From contig CANNFE010000017.1 of NCBI GenBank assembly GCA_947503775.1, forward strand, positions 1 to 41,008: DNA of 41,008 nucleotides, read 5' to 3'. How positions within the stretch are numbered: the first letter of the stretch is position 1; every line of letters starts with the position of its first letter. The stretch comes from an uncultured Paracoccaceae bacterium. GTDB taxonomy: Bacteria; Pseudomonadota; Alphaproteobacteria; Rhodobacterales; Rhodobacteraceae. Shown in pieces: positions 32,245 to 40,998 of this stretch. A model generated the notes under the pieces. That model was given only the letters and a program-made list of their open reading frames with translations. It made no database searches and was not told the origin of the DNA. The position numbers were made by a program, and so were the translations under genes.

Positions 32245-33810
32245 ATGACCCGTTTTCTTGCAGCCACCGCGACCCTTGCGCTGACCGCGGGCGCCGCGTC
32301 CGCTGATTACACGTTGCATATCGTCCATATCAACGACCTGCACAGCCGGATCGAGCCGATCAACCGCTTCGATTCCACCTGCTCTGCCGAAGACAACGAA
32401 GCTGGCGAATGCTTTGGCGGCATCGCGCGCGTCGAGACCATGATCGAGCAACTGCGCGAAGAGCTGTCAGGCGAGAACATCGTCGTTCTGGATGCGGGCG
32501 ACCAGTATCAGGGCTCGCTCTTTTACACGACCTACAAGGGCGATGTCGCGATCGAGATGATGAACCTCATCGGCTTTGACGCGATGGCAGTCGGCAACCA
32601 CGAATTCGACGACGGCAATGAGGGGCTGCTCAAGCTGACCGAAGGGGTCGAGTTCCCGGTCCTCTCCGGCAACCTGGATCTCAGCCAGTCCGACAGCCTG
32701 CAGGACGAGGTCGAAGACCACACGATCCTCGAAATCGGCGGCGAGCGGATCGGCATCGTCTCGGCCCTGGCCACGGACACGGTCGAGACCTCCTCTCCCG
32801 GCGATGAAGTCATCTTCCAGGACGAGATCGACGCGCTGGCCGCGGATGTGCAATCGCTCGAAGAGCAGGGCGTCACCAAGATCATCGCGCTGACCCATGT
32901 GGGCGTGACCAAGGACATGGAGATCGCCGAAGCGGTCGAAGGGGTCGATTTGGTGGTCGGCGGCCACTCGCACACGCTTTTCTCGAACACCGAAGAGGGC
33001 GCGATGGCCTATCCGACCATGGTGGGCGACACGCCCGTGGTGCAGGCCTATGCCTATTCGAAATATGTCGGCCACCTGACCGTGACCTTCGATGACGAGG
33101 GCAACGTGACCGAGGCGACGGGCGATACCATCCTTCTCGATGCCTCCGTCGCCGAGGACGAGGCGATCGTAGCCCGCATCTCCGAACTGAGCGATCCGAT
33201 CGAAGAGATGAAGACCCGTATCGTGGCCGAGACGGCAGAGCCGATCGAGGGCGCCCGCGAGGTCTGCCGCGCGATGGAATGCCCGATGGGCAACCTCGTG
33301 GCCGACGCGATGCTTGACCGGCTTGCGGATCAGGGCGTCGTGGCCGCGATCCAGAACGGGGGCGGTCTGCGCGCGTCCATCGATGCAGGCGAAGTGACGA
33401 TGGGCGAAGTGCTCACCGTGCTGCCGTTCCAGAACACGCTTGCGACCTTCGAGGTGACCGGAGAGGCCATCCTCGCCGCGCTCGAAAATGGCGTGGGCCA
33501 GGTCGAAGAGGGCGCTGGCCGCTTCCCGCAGGTGGCCGGTATGACCTTCACCGCCGATCTGTCGCAGCCGGCCGGAAGCCGGATCTCGGATGTGACCATC
33601 GCCGGTGAAGCGCTCGATCCCGCAGCGAGCTACCTGATGGCCACCAACAACTACATGCGTAACGGAGGCGACGGCTATTCGATGTTTGAAACTTCGGCCA
33701 ATGCCTATGACTTCGGCCCCGATCTGGCCGACGTCACTGCAGAATACCTGGCTGAAAACAGCCCCTATACGCCCTATACCGATGGGCGCATCACCGTTAC
33801 GGGTCAGTAA
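32245..33810 (+). CDS. Secreted 5'-nucleotidase / 2',3'-cyclic phosphodiesterase-type metallophosphatase
   Basis: This 521-residue periplasmic enzyme removes phosphate from nucleotides. A signal peptide (MTRFLAATATLALTAGAASA) precedes the metallophosphatase domain, whose metal motifs are HINDLHSR, DAGDQYQG, GNHEFDDG, THVG and GGHSHTLF (residues about 28-260). The C-terminal nucleotide-binding domain has IQNGGGLRASIDAG and NNYMRNGGDGYSMF. AGGAGAG lies 9 bp ahead of ATG 32245. It would feed nucleosides to the salvage pathway encoded at 10.7-15.2 kb, a functional rather than positional link. The protein is very acidic, usual for secreted proteins of marine bacteria. A hairpin follows the stop. 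Confidence 0.9.
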   Translation: MTRFLAATATLALTAGAASADYTLHIVHINDLHSRIEPINRFDSTCSAEDNEAGECFGGIARVETMIEQLREELSGENIVVLDAGDQYQGSLFYTTYKGDVAIEMMNLIGFDAMAVGNHEFDDGNEGLLKLTEGVEFPVLSGNLDLSQSDSLQDEVEDHTILEIGGERIGIVSALATDTVETSSPGDEVIFQDEIDALAADVQSLEEQGVTKIIALTHVGVTKDMEIAEAVEGVDLVVGGHSHTLFSNTEEGAMAYPTMVGDTPVVQAYAYSKYVGHLTVTFDDEGNVTEATGDTILLDASVAEDEAIVARISELSDPIEEMKTRIVAETAEPIEGAREVCRAMECPMGNLVADAMLDRLADQGVVAAIQNGGGLRASIDAGEVTMGEVLTVLPFQNTLATFEVTGEAILAALENGVGQVEEGAGRFPQVAGMTFTADLSQPAGSRISDVTIAGEALDPAASYLMATNNYMRNGGDGYSMFETSANAYDFGPDLADVTAEYLAENSPYTPYTDGRITVTGQ

Positions 33811-33833
33811 ATTCTGGACTTATGACTAAGAAA

Positions 33834-33862
33834 GGCGGGGACCGGTCGCTCCGGCCCCCGCC
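33834..33862 (+). terminator. Hairpin after the 5'-nucleotidase gene
   Basis: GGCGGGGACCGG pairs with CCGGCCCCCGCC (one mismatch) across TCGCT, 24 bp after the stop. It is followed only by TCTATG, so the U-tract is weak. It also faces the end of the convergent PAS gene. Confidence 0.5.
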
Positions 33863-33877
33863 TCTATGCAGACCAGG

Positions 33878-34351
33878 TCAGGCAACGCGCGATAGCCTGC
33901 GCGGACGATCCATGCGAAGCGATTGCGCAACATGGGCCCGAGGGCGGTCCCCGCGCCTCCAGGCATCTGTCACATCGCTGAGTGTCACGAAGATCAGACC
34001 GTCCCGACCGGTCATCTCCATGTCCAGGATCGCCCCGTCCCCCGGGCCTGCCCTGCATCCCGCCGTCAGATCGGCCATGCCGCAGCGCGCGGCATCGATG
34101 ACCGAGAGCGCGATCTGCGCCTCCGTCTCCGCAGGCCAAAGCTGGCTCCAGATCCGCCCGATCACGTGATCCGGCGTCTCAAGCCGCAGCGTCTGTGACG
34201 CGCTGCCATTGATCGCCAGGATCCGCCCCTCCGGGTCCAGAAGCACCATCGCTTCCGTCATCGCCATCGTCAGCGCGATCGCGCAGGATCGCTCTACTGT
34301 TCCGAATTCGGCCAACTGGCCGCCTTGTGTCAATCGTCTGTCAACAAGCAC
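33878..34351 (-). CDS. PAS-domain-only protein (copy 1)
   Basis: The 157-residue protein is essentially one PAS domain (residues about 20-135): AMTEAMVLLDPEGRILAINGSASQTL, then VIGRIWSQLWPAETEAQIALSVIDAARCGM and ILDMEMTGRDGLIFVTLSDVTDA. No kinase, GGDEF, methyl-accepting or DNA-binding output domain follows; it ends in a basic tail (RMDRPRRLSRVA). The start is GTG at 34351 with AAGGGGA 9 bp upstream. Its paralogue at 34562-35053 is the next gene upstream on the same strand. PAS domains sense light, redox or ligands, and a single-domain PAS protein must act through partners. The cofactor is unknown. Confidence 0.75.
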   Translation of the reverse strand: MLVDRRLTQGGQLAEFGTVERSCAIALTMAMTEAMVLLDPEGRILAINGSASQTLRLETPDHVIGRIWSQLWPAETEAQIALSVIDAARCGMADLTAGCRAGPGDGAILDMEMTGRDGLIFVTLSDVTDAWRRGDRPRAHVAQSLRMDRPRRLSRVA

Positions 34352-34389
34352 TAAACCGTCCCCTTACCGCATCTGCGACACCGTCGTTT

Positions 34390-34407
34390 TTTGGATGAAA
34401 TTCCAAA
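34390..34407. promoter_or_regulatory. AT-rich leader of PAS copy 1 with a TTTGGA-N6-TCCAAA dyad
   Basis: Six-base arms at 34390-34395 and 34402-34407 enclose TGAAAT. The dyad lies 40-56 bp upstream of the GTG start, within the most AT-rich stretch nearby (34385-34480). It may be an operator or promoter element; no regulator is known. Confidence 0.3.
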
Positions 34408-34510
34408 CGATTGGTTAATTTCGCGGTAACTCTGGAAACTTTCGCTAAAATGGTTTGTATTTTTTTCATTTCACCCTGAGCGGGCGAATGTCCCGCCATC
34501 CGGGCATGCG

Positions 34511-34541
34511 AAAGCCGCCGATCTCATGAACCGGCGGCTTA
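34511..34541 (-). terminator. Intrinsic terminator after PAS copy 2
   Basis: On the minus strand, AAGCCGCCGG-TTCATGAGA-TCGGCGGCTT forms a 9-bp GC-rich stem ending in TTTCG, about 20 bp after the PAS copy 2 stop. It separates the two PAS genes transcriptionally. Confidence 0.6.
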
Positions 34542-34561
34542 CCTCTTGATAATCCTGCGTC

Positions 34562-35053
34562 TTAGGTCGGCAGATGCCGGATGGAAGGAGCAACGATCGC
34601 ATCCGGCCAGTGGCCCGCGCGCCACGCGATGGTCACATCCCGCGAGATCGACAGGATCCGGTCCGACAGGCCGACCCCTGTGATGTAGATCGGGCTGGTA
34701 AAAACTTGCCAGACCTTCAGCCGTCCGCGACCCGTCGGGCAGGCGGCCACAAGCTCGCCCCGTTCCCCACTGCGTGCGACAGCGACCAGACGTTCGATCT
34801 CCTGCTCCATTTCGGCAGGCCAGAGGGTGGACCAGACTTGCCCCCGGATCGCATCATAGCTCTTGATCTCCATGGCGCATTGGCCGTTCTCGCTCATGAA
34901 AAGAAGCGCCCCCTCTTGATCCAGGATCTTTATGCAATCCTGACTCGCCCCGATCAGGGAAATCGCCATCCGATCCACATGACCGATCGCGTCTTCCAGA
35001 TCCTCCATTTCGGTTCGCGCGGGCGCGAACATCTCCTTGCGTTCAAGTATCAT
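34562..35053 (-). CDS. PAS-domain-only protein (copy 2)
   Basis: The 163-residue protein has an N-terminal helix (ERKEMFAPARTEMEDLEDAIGHVDRMA) and one PAS domain (about residues 35-140: CIKILDQEGALLFMSENGQCAMEI, IRGQVWSTLWPAEMEQEIERLVAVARSGERGEL, LSDRILSISRDVTIAWRAGHWPDA). The segment IRGQVWSTLWPAEMEQEI aligns with VIGRIWSQLWPAETEAQI of copy 1. The tails DVTIAWRAG and DVTDAWRRG also align, so the two are paralogues. No output domain is present. ATG 35053 is preferred, with AGAGGA 9 bp upstream; a TTG at 35062 abuts that site. The tRNA-Gly gene is divergent, 127 bp away. Confidence 0.75.
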   Translation of the reverse strand: MILERKEMFAPARTEMEDLEDAIGHVDRMAISLIGASQDCIKILDQEGALLFMSENGQCAMEIKSYDAIRGQVWSTLWPAEMEQEIERLVAVARSGERGELVAACPTGRGRLKVWQVFTSPIYITGVGLSDRILSISRDVTIAWRAGHWPDAIVAPSIRHLPT

Positions 35054-35139
35054 TCGCCTCAATCCTCTAGATAACCACCCACCATCTTTATGGCCCCAAA
35101 GTCCGAAGGAAATGTTAACGCCTGCCCGCGCGCCGCCCC

Positions 35140-35169
35140 TTGCGCCCGCCCCTCGGACCGCCCTATACG
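35140..35169 (+). promoter_or_regulatory. Probable promoter of tRNA-Gly
   Basis: TTGCGC (35140-35145) and TATACG (35164-35169) are separated by 18 bp. The tRNA begins 11 bp after the -10 element, a normal start distance for a sigma-70-type promoter. Confidence 0.5.
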
Positions 35170-35180
35170 GACGCTGAGCG

Positions 35181-35254
35181 GCGGGTATGGTGAAATGGTA
35201 TCACACGAGCCTTCCAAGCTCTTGGTGCGGGTTCGATTCCCGCTACCCGCTCCA
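35181..35254 (+). tRNA. tRNA-Gly, anticodon TCC (CCA encoded)
   Basis: The acceptor stem GCGGGTA/TACCCGC pairs fully, followed by discriminator T and an encoded CCA. The D-arm GTGAAATGGTATCAC, anticodon arm GAGC-CTTCCAA-GCTC (anticodon TCC, reads GGA/GGG) and T-arm GCGGG-TTCGATT-CCCGC are all present. It reads glycine codons. No duplicated 3' end of the gene was noticed within the window, so there is no sign of an integrase using it as an attachment site here. Confidence 0.97.
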
Positions 35255-35321
35255 AAGCGTCGCATGGCCCGTCCGGCCCGGCACCTTTATCTGAGCCTGA
35301 GACTCGAACATCGCGGAGCCC

Positions 35322-37109
35322 ATGGCGACCCCTCCCAACCAGACCGAAGAACGCGCCAAGTCCAAACGCATCGGCGCATTGCGCAGCCTCGTTCCCTTCA
35401 TGCTGCCCTACAAGGGCATGATCGCCGCCGCGACCTTCGCGCTGATCCTGACCGCCTGCGTCAGTCTGGTCCTGCCGCTCGCCGTCCGCCGCGTCGTCGA
35501 CAATTTCGAAGGTGACGTGCTGCTGCTGGACCAGTACTTCGGCGCGGCCCTCGGTATCGCGGCGCTCCTCGCCGTCGGCACGGCGCTTCGCTACTACCTC
35601 GTCACCCGGATCGGGGAACGCGTCGTCGCCGACATCCGTAAGGCGGTCTTCGACCGGATGATCGGCATGTCCCCGGCCTTCTACGAAAAGATCATGACCG
35701 GAGAGGTCCTGTCGCGCATCACCACCGACACGACCCTGCTGCTGTCGGTGATCGGCCAGTCGGTCTCCATCGCGCTGCGCAACATCCTGATGCTGTTTGG
35801 CGGGCTCGCCCTGATGTTCTACACCTCGGCCAAGCTTTCGGGTCTGGTCCTGCTGCTGGTCCCGCTGATCCTCGTGCCGATCCTGACACTCGGCCGCCGC
35901 GTCCGGCGCCTCTCCAAGGAAAACCAGGACTGGATCGCCGCCTCCTCGGCCAACGGCTCCGAGGCGCTGCTGTCGGTCCAGACCGTGCAGGCCTTCACCC
36001 ACGAAACCCCGTCGCGCGCCATGTTTGCCGACGTCACCGAGAAAAGCTTCGTCGCCGCGCGCAAACGCATCGCCGTCCGCTCGGTCATGGTGGCGATCGT
36101 CATCTTCTTCGTCTTCTCGGGGATCGTCGGCGTCCTCTGGATCGGCGCCCGCGACGTCCGGGCCGAGATCATGACGATCGGAGAGCTCGTCCAGTTCCTG
36201 ATCTACGCCATCATGGTCGCCGGCGCGACCGCCGCCCTCTCCGAAATCTGGAGCGAGCTGCAACGCGCCGCCGGTGCCACCGAACGGCTGGTCGAGCTGC
36301 TCAATGTCCAGGATACGGTCCGCGATCCGCAGACCAGCGCCGCGATCCCCGACCTGCATAAAGGCGAGATCCGCTTCGAGGATGTCACCTTCTCCTATCC
36401 CGCCCGGCCGGGCGTCGCCGCGCTCGATGGCGTGGACCTGACCGTCAGCCCCGGAGAGACGGTGGCCCTTGTCGGTCCCTCCGGCGCGGGCAAGACGACG
36501 ATCATCCAGCTCCTCCTTCGGTTCTATGATCCGCAATCGGGCCGCATCACGCTCGACGGCATCCCGCTCACCGACATCGCCCGCACCGAGTTCCGCAAGC
36601 TCATGGCGCTGGTGCCGCAGGATCCGGTCATCTTCGCCGCGACCGCGCGCGAGAATATCCGCTTCGGACGGCCCAACGCCACCGATTCCGAGATCGAGGC
36701 CGCCGCCAAGGCCGCCGCCGCCCATGACTTCCTGACCGCTCTCCCGGACGGCTATGACAGCTATGTCGGCGAGCGTGGCGTGATGCTCTCGGGCGGGCAG
36801 AAACAGCGCATCGCCATCGCCCGCGCCATCCTGCGCGACGCCCCCGTCCTGCTGCTGGACGAGGCGACCTCGGCCCTCGATGCGGAAAGCGAAAGCGCCG
36901 TCCAGCACGCGGTCGAGGCGCTCAGCCGGGGCCGCACGACGATCATCGTCGCGCACCGCCTGGCCACTGTGAAGAAAGCCGACCGCATCGTCGTCTTCGA
37001 TCAGGGCCGCATCGCCGCGACCGGCACCCACGACCAACTCGTCGTCGAAGGCGGGCTCTATGCCCGTCTTGCCCGCTTGCAATTCACCGAAGGTCTGGCC
37101 GCCGAATAG
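35322..37109 (+). CDS. ABC exporter half-transporter (MsbA/LmrA-like, permease fused to ATPase)
   Basis: The 595-residue protein has an N-terminal six-helix membrane domain (residues about 25-310; MIAAATFALILTACVSLVLPLAV, VMVAIVIFFVFSGIVGVLWI) and a C-terminal ATPase. Walker A GPSGAGKTT is at about 385, the signature LSGGQKQRIAIARA at about 489, Walker B VLLLDEATSALD at about 509, and the H-loop VAHRLATV near 547. Homodimeric exporters of this class move lipids, peptides or drugs; the closest pattern by eye is the HlyB/MsbA group often annotated as lipid A or multidrug exporters. The gene lies 67 bp after tRNA-Gly and is convergent with the secreted protein gene at 37149. Confidence 0.9.
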   Translation: MATPPNQTEERAKSKRIGALRSLVPFMLPYKGMIAAATFALILTACVSLVLPLAVRRVVDNFEGDVLLLDQYFGAALGIAALLAVGTALRYYLVTRIGERVVADIRKAVFDRMIGMSPAFYEKIMTGEVLSRITTDTTLLLSVIGQSVSIALRNILMLFGGLALMFYTSAKLSGLVLLLVPLILVPILTLGRRVRRLSKENQDWIAASSANGSEALLSVQTVQAFTHETPSRAMFADVTEKSFVAARKRIAVRSVMVAIVIFFVFSGIVGVLWIGARDVRAEIMTIGELVQFLIYAIMVAGATAALSEIWSELQRAAGATERLVELLNVQDTVRDPQTSAAIPDLHKGEIRFEDVTFSYPARPGVAALDGVDLTVSPGETVALVGPSGAGKTTIIQLLLRFYDPQSGRITLDGIPLTDIARTEFRKLMALVPQDPVIFAATARENIRFGRPNATDSEIEAAAKAAAAHDFLTALPDGYDSYVGERGVMLSGGQKQRIAIARAILRDAPVLLLDEATSALDAESESAVQHAVEALSRGRTTIIVAHRLATVKKADRIVVFDQGRIAATGTHDQLVVEGGLYARLARLQFTEGLAAE

Positions 37110-37148
37110 GTGAATAGGGCAGGGCACCAAAGGCGCCCCGCCAGTCGC

Positions 37149-38189
37149 TCAGTTCTGCGCCGCGCCTTCCTCGTTCAGCGCCACAACGCAGGCCGAGTTC
37201 ACATTGCCGGCGTAATAAGGCGTCCGGTTACGCACCAGATCCTGCAACAGGGCCACAGGCCGCTCACTGGCGAAATAGGCTTCCGTAGGGACCACCCGCT
37301 CGATCGGGGACCGGACGGTCATCAAGGTCCGGTAGCCGCTGACCACCGCCAGCGCATCGCTCATGCAGATCGTGCCATCGCCCGCCTCGTCGCAGCTTTC
37401 GCAATAGCGTTGAAGCGTCGCCAGATGGGGATCGCTCGGGGCGACCGCATCAAGCCATGCATTCAGATCGTAAAGCCCGGCCCGGTTCCGAGACAGCGCG
37501 CGCCCATTCAGCACGTCGATGGCATCCACGACCTCCGCCCCGATCTCGTCTTCCAGCCCCAGAAGCGGCGACAGCCGCTTGAGCAGCAGCAGACCCGGGA
37601 TCATCCCCGGCGCCGGATCCTCGGCCAGCCCTGCCAGCGTCAGTCTTTTGTCGTCGCGCTCCTGATAAGCCCGAACCCAGGCCAGCGCCTCCATGTCGAG
37701 CAGACCGTGATTGTCCGCAGGAACCGTATTCAGCAGATCGAACCGCCCGTTATCCAGAACGGTCCACAGCAAATATTCCGCCGACGCCGTCTCGCCTTCC
37801 TTCTGCAACTCGACCGCCATGGGGATCGAGTCCCGCGTCACGCGATAGTTGAACAGGGCCTCCGATAGCGGCCCAAGATCGCGGCTCTCCTGCTCCAGCA
37901 GCCAGTTGCGCGTGCCGTCTTCGATATTGGCGCGCAGCAACCTGTTCCGCTCCAGCGGCGACAGCGATAGCACATAGCGCGAATAGCCGCCCGCCACCGT
38001 ATCGCGGTCGATCTGGCCCAACAGAAGCTGCGCGTCTTCATCGCCCGATGCGGCCTCTTCGGCCAAAGCAGGCAGGGCGGCGGCATCGTCTCCGGACAGC
38101 CACAGATTGACTGCGTCATTCTCGGTCTGCGCTGCCGCCAAAGAGGCAACAGACAGCATCAGGGATGAAACAAGTAAACTTGTTCTCAT
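37149..38189 (-). CDS. Exported hypothetical protein with Sel1-like N-terminal motif
   Basis: The 346-residue protein has a signal peptide (MRTSLLVSSLMLSVASLAAAQ) and should be periplasmic. Residues about 25-60 (AVNLWLSGDDAAALPALAEEAASGDEDAQLLLGQI) resemble a single Sel1/TPR-like repeat, which usually serves protein binding. The rest is helical and acidic with four cysteines (RYCESCDEAGDGTICMSDAL near 265-285, and a C-terminal Cys) that could form disulfides. I recognise no enzyme motif. GAGGATCC precedes ATG 38189. It is convergent with the ABC exporter (39-bp gap); 240 bp without genes separate it from the hydrolase gene. Confidence 0.6.
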   Translation of the reverse strand: MRTSLLVSSLMLSVASLAAAQTENDAVNLWLSGDDAAALPALAEEAASGDEDAQLLLGQIDRDTVAGGYSRYVLSLSPLERNRLLRANIEDGTRNWLLEQESRDLGPLSEALFNYRVTRDSIPMAVELQKEGETASAEYLLWTVLDNGRFDLLNTVPADNHGLLDMEALAWVRAYQERDDKRLTLAGLAEDPAPGMIPGLLLLKRLSPLLGLEDEIGAEVVDAIDVLNGRALSRNRAGLYDLNAWLDAVAPSDPHLATLQRYCESCDEAGDGTICMSDALAVVSGYRTLMTVRSPIERVVPTEAYFASERPVALLQDLVRNRTPYYAGNVNSACVVALNEEGAAQN

Positions 38190-38430
38190 TGGATCCTCGT
38201 CATCATTTTTGGATCGGCGCTTCGAGCGCTGCCAGAAGCGGCCCGAAGAACTAGAATAATGGTCTATTCGTTAAAGTATGCCGATAGGGTCAGGGTGAGT
38301 GTGTGGGACAGGCCCATCTATGCCGCCCTTCCAACACTCCGCGTAACCTCTGTCAATAACAGTAAAAAAACGGTCCGTTCTCTAATTCGGAACAACGCAA
38401 CAAGGGCCGCCCAAGCCGCCCGCTTGCAGC

Positions 38431-39219
38431 TCAGGGCAGGCCCTCCAACAGCCGCCGCGTCATCGCGCTATCGGCCTCTTCCAGCCCTTCGATCACATCG
38501 AAATGGTGCCGCTCCGGCTCCTCGACCAGATCCACGCTCTCCCAGGCCGCCGCGATCCCGCGGGCCTGCTCCACAAAGACCGGCCGCTCGTCCGCCCCGA
38601 CCCAGGCCGAGATATCGATCCGCATCCGCCTGCGCCGCAATGCCGGGCTCTCCCGCACCGCCTCTTCGGGCGTCAGCCCAAGCGTTTCGTTCATCGAGGT
38701 CCGCATCAGTGGCCGCAGATCGGTCACCGGAGAGATCGCCATGATCCGCCTCACCCGGTCGCGCCCCTCGAACCGCGCCTTCCGGCATCCCAGCCGTAGC
38801 ACCAGCTGCCCGCCCGCCGAATGCCCCGCCAGCACGACCGGCCCCGGCACCCGCTCTAGGATGCGGCCCATCCCATCGCGCAGCCCCTTGAAGATCCGCC
38901 GCACCCGCACCTCCGGCGCCAGCGGATAGGACGGCATCGCCACCGCCCAACCCCGGGCATGCGCGCCCGCCGCCAAATGCGAGAAATCGGATTTGTCGAA
39001 CCGCATCCAATAACCGCCATGCACCAGGACCAGCAGCCCCAGCGCCATCCGGTCCGGGTGGAACAGATCGAACACCTCGCGCGGATGCTCTCCATAGGGC
39101 AGATCCAGCTCGCACCGCGCCCGTGCCCGGAACGCCTCCGCCGCCTCCGCCCACCGCGCCGGATAGGCCGCACCATCCGGAATATGGGACATGTTTGCAT
39201 AGGCGTCGTCGAGATCCAT
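38431..39219 (-). CDS. Alpha/beta hydrolase (kynurenine formamidase/esterase-like)
   Basis: The 262-residue protein is an alpha/beta hydrolase. HGGYW (67-71) forms the oxyanion hole and AGHSAGG (131-137) holds nucleophile S134. A C-terminal His lies in PERHHFDVIEGL, and the acid is probably in WVGADERPVF. The HGGYW motif and compact size resemble BNA7/kynurenine formamidase-like and HSL-type esterases. No kyn or tryptophan genes are nearby, so the substrate is open. ATG 39219 has GGGAGGA upstream. It is divergent from the aldehyde dehydrogenase gene with only 48 bp between starts, which suggests linked promoters. Confidence 0.8.
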   Translation of the reverse strand: MDLDDAYANMSHIPDGAAYPARWAEAAEAFRARARCELDLPYGEHPREVFDLFHPDRMALGLLVLVHGGYWMRFDKSDFSHLAAGAHARGWAVAMPSYPLAPEVRVRRIFKGLRDGMGRILERVPGPVVLAGHSAGGQLVLRLGCRKARFEGRDRVRRIMAISPVTDLRPLMRTSMNETLGLTPEEAVRESPALRRRRMRIDISAWVGADERPVFVEQARGIAAAWESVDLVEEPERHHFDVIEGLEEADSAMTRRLLEGLP

Positions 39220-39267
39220 ACTATCCTCCCAAAGGGGCCGCCGCGCCCGATGCCAAGGGAGGCCGCC

Positions 39268-40746
39268 ATGCTCGATGATACCACCGACATCCGTTCAATG
39301 CTCAAGACCCCATCATTGTTGCGCGAAGATGCCTATCTGGCAGGCAACTGGGTACAGGCGGACAGCGGCAAGACCTTCGCCGTCGTCAATCCCGCCCGAG
39401 GCGACACCATAGCAAACGTCGCCGACCTCTCCCGAGAGGAGATAGCACAGGCCATCGACGCCGCCCATGCCGCGCAGCCGAACTGGGCAGCAAAAACCGC
39501 CAAGGACCGCGCCCAGATCCTGCGCCGCTGGTACGATCTGATGATGGAGCACCAGGAGGATCTCGCCATCCTCATGACCGCCGAACAGGGCAAGCCGCTC
39601 ACCGAAAGCCGGGGCGAGGTCGCCTATGGCGCGTCCTTCGTCGAATGGTTCGGCGAAGAGGCCAAGCGCGTCTATGGCGAAACCATCCCCGGCCACCAGC
39701 CGGACAAGCGCCTCACCGTCATCCGCCAGCCCATCGGCGTCGCCGCCGCGATCACGCCCTGGAACTTCCCCAACGCGATGATCGCCCGCAAGGTCGCCCC
39801 CGCGCTCGCCGCCGGCTGCACTTTCGTCGTCCGCCCCGCCTCGCTCACGCCCCTCTCTGCCCTCGCCATGGCCGTCCTCGCTGAAGAGGCAGGCGTGCCG
39901 GCGGGCGTCTTCTCGGTCCTGCCCTCCACCTCGTCATCTGACGCGGGCAAGGAGTTCTGCGAAAACCCCAAGGTCCGCAAACTCACCTTCACCGGCTCGA
40001 CCGAGGTCGGGCGCATCCTGCTCAAACAGGCCGCCGACCAGGTCATGAAATGCTCGATGGAGCTTGGCGGCAACGCCCCCTTCATTGTCTTCGACGACGC
40101 CGACCTCGATGCCGCCGTCGAAGGCGCCATCGCCTGCAAGTTCCGCAACAACGGCCAGACCTGCGTCTGCGCCAACCGCATCTACGTGCAGGACGGCGTC
40201 TATGATGCCTTCGCCGAGAAGCTGAAGACCGCCGTCGAGGCCATGAGCGTCGGCGACGGCCTCGAAGACGGCACCGACCTCGGCCCCCTGATCGAACCGG
40301 ACGCGCTCGACAAGGTGCGGGAACATCTGGACGACGCCCTCTCCAAAGGCGCCACGGTCCTGACCGGCGGCGAAAAACACGCCCTCGGCGGCCAGTTCTT
40401 CCAGCCCACCATCGTCACCGGCGCCACCAAGGACATGAAGGTCTCGACCGAGGAAACCTTCGGCCCCTTCGCCCCCCTCTTCCGCTTCAAGGACGAGGAC
40501 GAGGTGATCGCGCTCGCCAACGACACGATCTTCGGCCTCGCCAGCTATTTCTACGCGAAAGACCTCTCCCGCGTGACCAAGGTCGCCGAGGCCCTCGAAT
40601 ACGGCATCGTCGGCGTCAACACCGGCATCATCTCTACCGAGGTCGCCCCCTTCGGAGGTGTCAAACAATCCGGCCTCGGCCGCGAAGGCTCCCGCCACGG
40701 CATCGAGGACTATCTCGAGATGAAGTACGTCTGCATGAGCGTCTGA
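39268..40746 (+). CDS. gabD: NAD(P)-dependent succinate-semialdehyde dehydrogenase
   Basis: The 492-residue aldehyde dehydrogenase should oxidise succinate semialdehyde to succinate, the last step of GABA breakdown. Visible are the substrate/cofactor segment ITPWNFPNAMIARKVAPALAAG, the cofactor loop LTFTGSTEVGRIL, MELGGNAPFIVFDDADLDAAV (catalytic Glu), and NNGQTCVCANRIYVQDGVYDAF with the catalytic Cys. FGGVKQSGLGREGSRHGIEDYLEMKYVCMSV is the expected C-terminus. AGGGAGG lies 6 bp before ATG 39268. One odd point: the usual VKPAS/EQTP is VRPASLTP here. No gabT is in the window. The gene is complete and followed by a terminator. Confidence 0.9.
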   Translation: MLDDTTDIRSMLKTPSLLREDAYLAGNWVQADSGKTFAVVNPARGDTIANVADLSREEIAQAIDAAHAAQPNWAAKTAKDRAQILRRWYDLMMEHQEDLAILMTAEQGKPLTESRGEVAYGASFVEWFGEEAKRVYGETIPGHQPDKRLTVIRQPIGVAAAITPWNFPNAMIARKVAPALAAGCTFVVRPASLTPLSALAMAVLAEEAGVPAGVFSVLPSTSSSDAGKEFCENPKVRKLTFTGSTEVGRILLKQAADQVMKCSMELGGNAPFIVFDDADLDAAVEGAIACKFRNNGQTCVCANRIYVQDGVYDAFAEKLKTAVEAMSVGDGLEDGTDLGPLIEPDALDKVREHLDDALSKGATVLTGGEKHALGGQFFQPTIVTGATKDMKVSTEETFGPFAPLFRFKDEDEVIALANDTIFGLASYFYAKDLSRVTKVAEALEYGIVGVNTGIISTEVAPFGGVKQSGLGREGSRHGIEDYLEMKYVCMSV

Positions 40747-40856
40747 TCTCACTGCAAAGCCGCAAGGTTAGACGAATGCCGCTAAACGTTTGCGAAGTAA
40801 ATGTGGCGGCACACCTCCTCTTCCAGTGTGCTTCACTCGCCATCTAAAACCGAGCC

Positions 40857-40877
40857 GTCCCGGCCTTGAGCCGGGAC
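40857..40877 (+). terminator. Intrinsic terminator-like hairpin after gabD
   Basis: GTCCCGGC (40857-40864) pairs perfectly with GCCGGGAC (40870-40877) across CTTGA, followed by CTCTCGCCTTTATT. It lies 111 bp after the gabD stop. Similar GTCCCGG hairpins are common between genes in alphaproteobacteria. Confidence 0.5.
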
Positions 40878-40934
40878 CTCTCGCCTTTATTGCGCATGGT
40901 CGGTTGATCTTTTCTGCGCTATCGACTCACCTTA

Positions 40935-40954
40935 GGGTCAGGACCCATTGATTT
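40935..40954. repeat. IS terminal inverted repeat (left end)
   Basis: GGGTCAGGACCCATTGATTT is the inverted partner of 55-74 (18 of 20 identical). CTTA outside it (40931-40934) mirrors TAAG at 75-78. Confidence 0.7.
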
Positions 40955-40998
40955 CTGCTTAGTAGCGTGATTCACGGCTGGAAAACTGAGCGGTGAAC

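Noticed and set aside
35181-35254. tRNA-Gly as an integration site
   Set aside because: No integrase gene lies nearby and no duplicated tRNA 3' end was seen in the window.
35163-37130. A 655-codon open frame antisense to the ABC exporter
   Set aside because: High GC in third positions keeps antisense frames open. The translation is low-complexity (runs of G, D, E, R) with no family features, while the plus strand encodes a complete ABC exporter and the tRNA.
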